Positions 57,772-64,000 of a DNA stretch of 64,000 nucleotides are shown here, in pieces. Positions within the stretch are counted from its first letter, which is position 1, and each line of letters starts with the position of its first letter. This stretch comes from Aliterella atlantica CENA595 (GTDB taxonomy: Bacteria; Cyanobacteriota; Cyanobacteriia; Cyanobacteriales; Chroococcidiopsidaceae). A program made the translations under genes and the position numbers. The stretch is from positions 186,001 to 250,000 of the forward strand of contig NZ_JYON01000003.1 in assembly GCF_000952155.1 (NCBI RefSeq). The letters run 5' to 3'. Under the pieces are notes generated by a model. That model worked only from the letters and a program-made list of their open reading frames with translations. It did no database searches and had not been told where the DNA came from.

Positions 57772-58584
57772 ATGCCACAAGTTCAAAGTCATCCATGTTT
57801 TTTAACGCCTAAACGCTTGCAGCCAGAGTACCCACTGTTTGTATTTTTGCCAGGAATGGATGGAACGGGACAATTATTGCGATCGCAAACTACTGGTTTA
57901 GAAGCAGCTTTTGACGTACGTTGTTTGATGTTGCCACCAGAAGAAAGAACTAGCTGGGATGTTCTAACAAAGCAAGTAATAGACTTAATTGCAGCAGAGT
58001 TAGATAAAAACTCTCGTCGCTCTGTTTATTTGTGTGGTGAATCTTTTGGCGGGGCGCTGGCAATAAAAATTGCCTTAAAAGCGCCTGAATTATTTCAAAG
58101 AGTTGTGCTTGTCAATCCAGCTTCCGCGTTACATCGTCGCCCCTGGTTAGATTGGGCATCTCAGTTAGTTTATCTAGTCCCATCTTGCTTGTTTGAAATT
58201 GGCGCTTTGGGATTATTACCCTTTTTAGTTTCTTTGGGACGGACACCTCGAAGCGATCGCCAAGATATACTCAAGACTATGCGTTCTGTACCGCCTGAAA
58301 CTGTTTTGTGGCGGTTGTCTCTAATTAGAGAATTTGATGTTGACGATCGGCAGTTACGTCAAATTACTCAACCAGTCTTGCTCATTGCTAGCGCCCTCGA
58401 TCGGTTATTACCTTCTATAGCGGAAGCTAGATATTTAGTAAAGAATTTACCTAATGCCAACATGGTAATTCTGCCTTATAGCGGTCATGCCTGCTTAGTA
58501 GAGGCAGATATCAATCTTTATAAGTTGATGCAACAACAGCATTTCTTAGACGCTAATGCAAAAGCGATCGCTGTTTCTAACTGA
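57772..58584 (+). CDS. Alpha/beta hydrolase, phytyl ester synthase hydrolase half-like
   Basis: 270 residues. FLPGMDGTGQLL (oxyanion hole region), CGESFGGALAIKIA (nucleophile Ser), SALDRLLPSIAEA and YSGHACLVEAD (catalytic His) form an alpha/beta hydrolase. AFDVRCLMLPPEERT and VPPETVLWRLSLIREFD resemble the N-terminal half of plant PES1/PES2, which make fatty acid phytyl esters and triacylglycerol from chlorophyll breakdown. An acyltransferase lies just upstream. Synthase function is inferred from this pairing. Confidence 0.85.
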   Translation: MPQVQSHPCFLTPKRLQPEYPLFVFLPGMDGTGQLLRSQTTGLEAAFDVRCLMLPPEERTSWDVLTKQVIDLIAAELDKNSRRSVYLCGESFGGALAIKIALKAPELFQRVVLVNPASALHRRPWLDWASQLVYLVPSCLFEIGALGLLPFLVSLGRTPRSDRQDILKTMRSVPPETVLWRLSLIREFDVDDRQLRQITQPVLLIASALDRLLPSIAEARYLVKNLPNANMVILPYSGHACLVEADINLYKLMQQQHFLDANAKAIAVSN

Positions 58585-58613
58585 AAAAAGGTGACGTATA
58601 ACAACGTCACCTT
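58584..58613 (-). terminator. Intrinsic terminator of the FG-GAP repeat gene
   Basis: 10-bp stem AAGGTGACGT / ACGTCACCTT with a 6-base loop. On the minus strand it is followed by TTTTTT. It lies 28 bases after the stop of the repeat protein gene. Confidence 0.8.
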
Positions 58614-58640
58614 GCTACAAAATTATATAAATAAGTTGTC

Positions 58641-59750
58641 TTATCGAGAACTGACAACTTTCCAAGTAGTATCGCTAACATGATCGATACTTGGAGATGT
58701 ACTGCTAACTAAGTTAGTTCCGTTCATCAACCAAATAGATAAGTAACCATCATCTTTGCGCCAGAGAATATCGGTTTGGCGATCGCTATTGAAGTCTCCC
58801 GTACCCACAACTTGCCATTTTTTGTCTGCGACTTGCTTGGGATTGAGCCAGCTACTACTAATTAAATTAGTGCCATCCATAAACCAAACAGACAAGTAGC
58901 CGTCTTGGTGTTGCCAAAGAATATCAGGTTTGCGATCGCTATTGAAGTCTCCCGTACCAGCTACGCGCCACTTTTTGTCATCCAATTTAGGATTAAGCAT
59001 TTTACTGTTACTCAAAGTAGTACCATTCATATACCAAACAGACAAGTAGCCATCTTGATGTTGCCAAAGAATGTCGGTTTGGCGATCGCTATTGAAGTCT
59101 CCTGTACCAACTACTTGCCACTTCTTATCGGTTACTTTAGGGCTAAGTGAAATGCTTCTAGTTAAAGTAGTACCGTTCATCAGCCAAGTTACTAAGTCGC
59201 CATCTTTGTGTTGCCAAAGAATGTCGGTTTGGCGATCGCTATTAAAGTCTCCTGTACCAACTACTTGCCATTTGGGGTCTGCTTTTTGCGGATTAAGATA
59301 GCTGCTGCTAGTTAAAGTAGTACCGTTCATAAACCAAACAGATAATGTGCCGTCGTCTTTACGCCACAGGATGTCCGATTTACTATCGTCGTTGAAGTCA
59401 CTACGATTTTGGCGATCGCAATCATCAGTTAGGCAATTATCATCGTCACCTTTGGGATTATCGTCGCCCACACGCGGTTGATTATCGTCGTCGCCTTTGG
59501 GATTATCGTCGCCCACACGCGGTTGATTATCGTCGTCGCCTTTAGGATTATCGTCGCCCACACGCGGTTGATTATCGTCGTCGCCTTTGGGATTATCGTC
59601 GCCAACACGCGGTTGGGAGCTATCATCTGCACCTGGATTTTGAGCAAATACAGGGCTAAAAGCTTGAGCTAGGGTAGCACAAGCAAGCAATGTTACTAAA
59701 GTGACTTTAGAAAGCGCCGGAATAACTGAGTACCGAAAAGCTGAAGGCAT
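58641..59750 (-). CDS. Secreted FG-GAP/VCBS repeat protein with Asp-rich tandem repeat
   Basis: 369 residues. A signal peptide (VTLVTLLACATLAQAFSPVFA) is followed by about four near-identical 15-residue units (GDDNPKGDDDNQPRV) that form an Asp-rich, probably calcium-binding stretch. About six FG-GAP/VCBS-like units then follow, each containing WQVVGTGDFNSDRQTDILW. It is an extracellular or surface protein of unknown function, perhaps in adhesion. DNA repeats are near-exact, so the array looks recent. It ends at a strong terminator. Confidence 0.85.
   Translation of the reverse strand: MPSAFRYSVIPALSKVTLVTLLACATLAQAFSPVFAQNPGADDSSQPRVGDDNPKGDDDNQPRVGDDNPKGDDDNQPRVGDDNPKGDDDNQPRVGDDNPKGDDDNCLTDDCDRQNRSDFNDDSKSDILWRKDDGTLSVWFMNGTTLTSSSYLNPQKADPKWQVVGTGDFNSDRQTDILWQHKDGDLVTWLMNGTTLTRSISLSPKVTDKKWQVVGTGDFNSDRQTDILWQHQDGYLSVWYMNGTTLSNSKMLNPKLDDKKWRVAGTGDFNSDRKPDILWQHQDGYLSVWFMDGTNLISSSWLNPKQVADKKWQVVGTGDFNSDRQTDILWRKDDGYLSIWLMNGTNLVSSTSPSIDHVSDTTWKVVSSR
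59438..59615 (-). repeat. 45-bp tandem repeat, about four units, inside a coding region
   Basis: Each 45-bp unit encodes the 15 residues GDDNPKGDDDNQPRV. The units differ at only a few bases (for example ttt-g versus ttt-a at the proline/lysine codons). The length, a multiple of 3, preserves the frame when the array expands or contracts. Confidence 0.9.
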
Positions 59751-60174
59751 CTTTGAATTTGGTTATAGAAGTGTGATTGCTGACTTAGTTGCATAGTTTG
59801 ACTGAGAGTTTTGAGCAGTGAAGCGATCGCACTACTTTAATTTATCTCAGTAAAATCACTGAACTTTGTCTTACTTAAATTCTAAATAATTTATTTTTAG
59901 ACGGTGTTGAAGTTAACAGTCAATAGCATACATACTTAAGTATTTCAAAAAATTGTTTATGGCTGGAATACTTGCCAGGCAAAGGTTTTAGTCTTAACGC
60001 GCGAGTTGAATTACACAAGTAAAAAATCATACTTAAGTTACAAAGTATTTATAACTTAAGTAGTAAAAAGATAAATAGTAATTAATCGTTCAAGCGCAGG
60101 TTGTAAGATCGAGCGAAACGTTGTAGAGAATAAAGCGATCGCCCCGAATATTTGCTAAGAGCGATCGCCGATGT
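59751..60174. other. Intergenic region with three ACTTAAGT palindromes
   Basis: 424 bases between the FG-GAP gene start and the gdhA stop. The palindrome ACTTAAGT occurs at 59934, 60031 and 60054. Two HIP1 sites lie near 60134 and 60161, downstream of gdhA. No gene was seen. The palindromes are 180-310 bases upstream of the FG-GAP gene, so they could be regulator sites. Confidence 0.4.
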
Positions 60175-61461
60175 CTAGCCATTGATGTAATAATCTCTTG
60201 TGCCTTTACCGTCGATGGCTTCGCCCAAGCGATTTAACCCATGTACGTAAGCGGCGGTACGTAGAGAAATAGCTTGCTCCTGGGCAATTTGCCAAATTTG
60301 CTTTGTCTCCTCAACCATTTTTTGCTTGAGTCGCTGGTTAACTTCTTCTATCGTCCAATAAAGCCCACTGCGGTTTTGCACCCACTCGAAATAACTAACG
60401 GTTACGCCGCCCGCATTGACTAAGATATCGGGAACGACATAAATTCCTTTAGCATCAAGAATTTTATCTGCCGCCGAACTAATTGGTCCGTTGGCAACTT
60501 CAAAAATAAATTTTGCTTTAATATTATTAGCATTTGCCGCAGTGATTTGATTTTCTAAAGCAGCGGGGATCAAAATATCTACATCTAAATTTAATAGTTC
60601 TCCATTACTCAAAACTTCATGTTCAACTATATTACAAACTGTTCCTTGACAGTAGATTGCTTTCATCCCGCGATGGGCTTCTTTATACTTGCGAATACTA
60701 GGAATATCCAAGCCCTTTTTGGCATAAATAGCACCTTGAGAATCGCTAACTGCTACTACTTTATAGCCAGTTTTGCATAGTAATTCGGCTATTTCTGCAC
60801 CTGCATTGCCAAAGCCTTGAACTGCAACTGTGGTATCTTGGGGTTTGGCTTGAAATTTGGGCATGATGGTTTCAATTGTATAAAATGCCCCTGTTGCTGT
60901 AGCTGTATCTCTTCCTAAGCTACCGCCTCTAGATAGTGGTTTTCCAGTAACAACGGCGGGAGTAATTTGCCTATGAATAATACTGTATTGATCCATCATC
61001 CAACCCATAATCATCGAATTGGTATAGACATCGGGAGCAGGAATATCTATATCAGGTCCGATGAAATCAGCGATCGCGTCTATGTATGCTCTACTTAGAC
61101 GCTCTAATTCCATCTTTGATAATTCTTTAGGGTTAATTGTAATCCCACCTTTAGCACCGCCAAAAGGCAAATTCAATACTGCACATTTGAATGTCATCCA
61201 AAAGGCTAAAGATTGTACTTCTTCTAAGGAAACGTTGGGATGAAAGCGAACTCCACCTTTGGTTGGTCCTCTTGTATCGTCGTAGCGCACGCGATAACCT
61301 TGAAAAATTCGCAGCGAACCGTCATCCATGCGTAGCGAAATTGAAACTGTTAAGCTAGCTTTAGGATATTTTAAATGTTCTATTGCATCTTCAGATATTG
61401 AAACATATTTTAATGCTTGTTCTAGTCTTTGTTTCGCGTCGTCAAATAGCGATCCTGACAT
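60175..61461 (-). CDS. gdhA: Glu/Leu/Phe/Val dehydrogenase family, glutamate dehydrogenase
   Basis: 428 residues. The glutamate dehydrogenase core has PFGGAKGGITINPK (substrate lysine) and DIPAPDVYTN. The coenzyme fold is TTVAVQGFGNAGAEIAELL. It links glutamate and 2-oxoglutarate with ammonia. ATG at 61461 fits the conserved start; the frame extends 36 bases upstream to a TTG. An 11-bp inverted repeat lies upstream (61505-61531). Specificity between glutamate and other amino acids cannot be read here, but length and motifs favour glutamate. Confidence 0.92.
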   Translation of the reverse strand: MSGSLFDDAKQRLEQALKYVSISEDAIEHLKYPKASLTVSISLRMDDGSLRIFQGYRVRYDDTRGPTKGGVRFHPNVSLEEVQSLAFWMTFKCAVLNLPFGGAKGGITINPKELSKMELERLSRAYIDAIADFIGPDIDIPAPDVYTNSMIMGWMMDQYSIIHRQITPAVVTGKPLSRGGSLGRDTATATGAFYTIETIMPKFQAKPQDTTVAVQGFGNAGAEIAELLCKTGYKVVAVSDSQGAIYAKKGLDIPSIRKYKEAHRGMKAIYCQGTVCNIVEHEVLSNGELLNLDVDILIPAALENQITAANANNIKAKFIFEVANGPISSAADKILDAKGIYVVPDILVNAGGVTVSYFEWVQNRSGLYWTIEEVNQRLKQKMVEETKQIWQIAQEQAISLRTAAYVHGLNRLGEAIDGKGTRDYYING

Positions 61462-61825
61462 ATTTTTAACCTTTAAAGAATATATCAAATCTAACAAAAT
61501 CTATCTAAAAGTTTAATATATAAACTTTTAGGTCAAATCGATATAAATACTAATTTTGAAGGTTATAATTTGATGGCTATTAATGGCAAATTTAATAGAT
61601 ATCTTTTATTTAATGTTAATGAAATTCAAATATAAATAAAATTTGCTGCTAGACTGTATCTCTAGACGTAGCAGTGTTATATCAAATACATTTTTATGGG
61701 CGCGGTGGCGCTGTGTCCCTACCGCCTTATACCGATGTTCAGAACCGCTTATAGAAAATCGCTTGCTGTATTGTTCACATTTTGTTACAAAAGTATAGAG
61801 AACTTCTATTCGGCGTAAAAACAAG
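61462..61825. other. Intergenic region with an 11-bp inverted repeat upstream of gdhA
   Basis: 364 bases between divergent gdhA and the DUF2993 gene. The inverted repeat CTAAAAGTTTA / TAAACTTTTAG (61505-61531, loop 5) lies 44 bases before the gdhA ATG. A half-copy of the palindrome family (CTAGACGTAGCAGTG) is near 61662-61676. No gene was seen. Confidence 0.5.
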
Positions 61826-62620
61826 ATGTTCGGCGGACTAACTGGTTTCACCACTCCTACTGGCACAGATTGGGGCGAACGAATGCTCAATACTGTTGCT
61901 AGCAAAACGATTCGCCATCTGTTCACGCAAAGCGAATCAGTAGAAGTCTCTGTACGTTGCTATCCTTCTAGCAAGCTATTACAGGGCAGTATAGACAACT
62001 TCAAAATGAGCGGTAAAGGCTTGACTATCCGCAAAGACTTTTGGGTAGAGGAAATGTCTTTTGAGACGGATGCTGTAGCTATTGACTTTAGCTCGGTATT
62101 AGGCGGCAAACTTACTCTCAAGCAACCTACTCAAGCTGTTGCAGAAGTAAAATTGACCGAAGACGGGATTAATCGGGCTTTTACAGCAGAATTGGTCAAA
62201 AAACGCTTGCTCAACCTGACCGTACCTAGTTTGACGGAATTATCGGCTGGCGAGCCAGTTTCCTTTAGCGAGGTAAAGGTGGAAATTTTGCCTCATAATC
62301 AAGTGCGGATTTTGGCAAAAGCGGATTTGAACGCTGAGGAATTAGTACCGATTGTGATGACGGCAACTCTAGCAGTAGAAAGGCGGCGGCGCGTCACGTT
62401 TAATAATCCACAGTTTGAGACTGACACTGTAGCAGCAGCGCAAGCAGAAATATCGCGATCGCTGGCAGTAGCTTTTACTGAGATATTAAATAATATGGTA
62501 GATCTCGACCGTTTCGACCTTGACGGCGTGACAATGCGAATCAACCGTTTGGAAACCCAAGGAAAGCAATTAATTTTCAGCGGTTATGCTCAAATCGATC
62601 GCATCCCTAATAATTCGTAA
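61826..62620 (+). CDS. DUF2993 (LmeA-like) protein
   Basis: 264 residues with the DUF2993 pattern (VEVSVRCYPSSKLLQGSIDNF, MSGKGLTIRKDFWVEEMSFETD, and later EILNNMVDLDRFDLDGV). This family is thought to bind or move lipids between membranes; LmeA in mycobacteria matures lipid-linked mannans. No signal peptide is evident. The last codons Asn-Ser and the stop TAA come from a heptamer array. Confidence 0.85.
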   Translation: MFGGLTGFTTPTGTDWGERMLNTVASKTIRHLFTQSESVEVSVRCYPSSKLLQGSIDNFKMSGKGLTIRKDFWVEEMSFETDAVAIDFSSVLGGKLTLKQPTQAVAEVKLTEDGINRAFTAELVKKRLLNLTVPSLTELSAGEPVSFSEVKVEILPHNQVRILAKADLNAEELVPIVMTATLAVERRRRVTFNNPQFETDTVAAAQAEISRSLAVAFTEILNNMVDLDRFDLDGVTMRINRLETQGKQLIFSGYAQIDRIPNNS

Positions 62621-62637
62621 TTCGTAATTCGTAATTA
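62611..62637 (+). repeat. Heptamer array (TAATTCG) x3 over the DUF2993 stop
   Basis: Three perfect units plus TAATTA. The array is read on the gene strand, as at the other four arrays, and encodes Asn-Ser-stop in the same frame as at mreD. Confidence 0.9.
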
Positions 62638-62795
62638 TGGAGGAAATTAATAATTCATTGAGGTTTTCTGCTCCTTAATTTATTAATGGAGAAAGTAAAA
62701 ATGCATAGCATCCTGTTTCAAGCCACCGACTTTAGGCGTAGGGTATTAATTATCAATTGTCGCTTTGCGGCTTGGCGCGGGGAGTAGAAATAGGC

Positions 62796-63923
62796 TTGAA
62801 TTTTAGTTACTTTGCTACGGTTGCCCGTGGATTAGAACCAATTGCAGCCCAAGAATTAGAAAGTTTGGGGGCTAAAGAAGTCCGCCCTGACTTTACGGGA
62901 GTGCATTTTGCTGGCGATCGCGCTTTGCTATATAAAGTAAATCTGTGGGCAAGGACAATTTTTCGCGTATTAGTACCAATTGGAGAATTTCATTGTCCTA
63001 ATGCTGAGATTCTTTATCGAGAAATTCAAAAAATAGATTGGCACGAGTATTTAAATCCAGAACACACGTTAGCTGTAACTAGCACTGGGGGCAACAAAAA
63101 GCTCAATCATACTCACTTTACGGCGCTGCAAGTTAAAAATGCGATCGTAGACCAACAACGGGCTAAATTCGGGCAAAGGTCTAGCGTTGACGTGCAAAAT
63201 CCAGATATCACGGTCAACGTTCATATTCATCAAGACAAGTGTACTGTCAGCTTAGATAGTTCTGGAACGAGCTTGCATCGGCGTGGTTATCGTCAAGCTA
63301 TGGGTGCAGCACCATTAAAAGAAACTCTTGCCGCAGCGCTGCTAGACATGGCACAATGGAACGCTAGTTTGCCTTTTGTAGATCCTTTATGTGGTTCTGG
63401 GACTTTGCCTTTGGAAGCTGGTTTGAAAGCAATGAATATTGCGCCAGGTTTGCTCAGGCAGAAGTTTGGCTTTGAAAGCTTTGCCGATTTTGACCCCCAA
63501 TTATGGCAGCAAATAGTTACAGCCGCCCAAAATAGTAAATTATCTGCACCTCAAGCACTAATTTGGGGAAGCGATCGCGATCCCGATATTATAGAGCAAG
63601 CACAAAGCAACGCAGAGCGTTGTGGCATTGCCCATCAAATTAAGTTTACTCAAGCTGAGTTAGCCCAAATTGAAGCACCAGCAGATTGCGGAGTGCTGAT
63701 GCTCAATCCTCCCTACGGCGAACGTTTAGGAGATGTCAAAGAATTAGCAGCGCTGTACAAAGCTATCGGCGATATTTGCAAACAACGCTTTAAAGGTTGG
63801 ACAGCTTTTGTGCTAACTGGTAATAAAGAATTGGCGAAGAAAATAGGACTCAAAGCCGCTCGCCGCATTCCCGTGTATAACGGCTCTTTAGCTTGTACGT
63901 TACTTAAATACGAACTATATTGA
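62796..63923 (+). CDS. rlmL: THUMP-domain rRNA guanine-N2 methyltransferase (RlmL type)
   Basis: About 375 residues. FATVARGLEPIAAQELESLG opens it, with a THUMP-like RNA-binding region, then a SAM-binding domain: VDPLCGSGTLPLEAGL near residue 200 and the catalytic LNPPYGERLG (NPPY) near 315. It methylates guanine N2 of rRNA. The E. coli RlmL is twice as long because of fusion with RlmK; this is the stand-alone L form. The frame opens at TTG 62757, but TTG at 62796 puts the conserved region close to the start, so I chose it; both are weak. Confidence 0.88.
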   Translation: MNFSYFATVARGLEPIAAQELESLGAKEVRPDFTGVHFAGDRALLYKVNLWARTIFRVLVPIGEFHCPNAEILYREIQKIDWHEYLNPEHTLAVTSTGGNKKLNHTHFTALQVKNAIVDQQRAKFGQRSSVDVQNPDITVNVHIHQDKCTVSLDSSGTSLHRRGYRQAMGAAPLKETLAAALLDMAQWNASLPFVDPLCGSGTLPLEAGLKAMNIAPGLLRQKFGFESFADFDPQLWQQIVTAAQNSKLSAPQALIWGSDRDPDIIEQAQSNAERCGIAHQIKFTQAELAQIEAPADCGVLMLNPPYGERLGDVKELAALYKAIGDICKQRFKGWTAFVLTGNKELAKKIGLKAARRIPVYNGSLACTLLKYELY

Positions 63924-64000
63924 CCAAAAATATTCTAAGCGGCTCGTAATCTACTCGTTTGTCGTGCTATACGTCGCCTTGACCGACAAAATCATTTTCC

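Noticed and set aside
61606..61926. 106-codon frame on the minus strand over the DUF2993 start
   Set aside because: It overlaps the DUF2993 coding region and a repeat remnant, and the peptide is basic with no domain pattern.
63924..64000. Possible end of another gene at the right edge
   Set aside because: Both minus-strand frames end within 20 codons and the visible peptides are too short to recognise.

Overview
This window is chromosomal DNA from a cyanobacterium. The octamer GCGATCGC (HIP1) recurs throughout. The gene set includes cyanophycin enzymes, a group 2 sigma factor of the SigC type, a tocopherol cyclase, a cyanobacterial LptC and CbiD/CobN. The order mreB-mreC-mreD / ssb / amiC / murI matches the arrangement I know from Nostoc sp. 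PCC 7120. A short cyanophycin synthetase of the CphA2 type points to a nitrogen-fixing lineage. No ribosomal RNA, CRISPR array or complete transposase gene was seen.

Layout. 0-4.9 kb: the end of a DNA adenine methylase, a Tat-exported phosphoesterase, NanE and cyanophycinase. 5-14.2 kb: CphA2, CobN, a small DNA-binding candidate, GMP synthase and CbiD. 14.4-21 kb: an MFS carrier, MoaA, SigC, two small cyanobacterial proteins and RibD. 21-30 kb: cell shape and wall genes (mreBCD, amiC, murI) with a LexA-boxed ssb. 30-34 kb: polysaccharide genes. 34-35.3 kb: tocopherol cyclase, then tRNA-Arg(CCU) split by a 228-nt group I intron. 36-41.4 kb: a lipid operon plsX-fabH-fabD-plsC behind an AI-2E family protein. 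41.6-44.6 kb: a DacB-type peptidase and a CPA1 antiporter. 44.6-53 kb: an accessory redox island with two paralogous AraC regulators, an SDR, an alpha/beta hydrolase, two aldo/keto reductases, a zinc alcohol dehydrogenase and three gene remnants. 53-64 kb: lptC, a NYN nuclease, metG, an acyltransferase/hydrolase pair resembling a split plant phytyl ester synthase, a repeat-rich secreted protein, gdhA, a DUF2993 protein and an RlmL-like methyltransferase.

The most unusual signal is where the dispersed repeats sit. Five arrays of the heptamer TAATTCG lie at or just after the stop codons of guaA, mreD, mreB, the AI-2E gene and the DUF2993 gene, always in the sense orientation, the only one with stops in all three frames. 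A 123-bp MITE supplies the stop codon of ribD, and a 23-bp palindrome overlaps that of fabH. A related palindrome is inserted in frame in cobN. Other leads are two LexA-like boxes, a hairpin holding the lptC start codon in its loop, and the aldehyde/redox island with its decayed cupin and dehydrogenase genes.

Functional calls rest on motifs and recalled family features; no database search was possible. Start codons were moved where a conserved N-terminus, a ribosome binding site or ATG usage favoured it, and this is stated in each entry.
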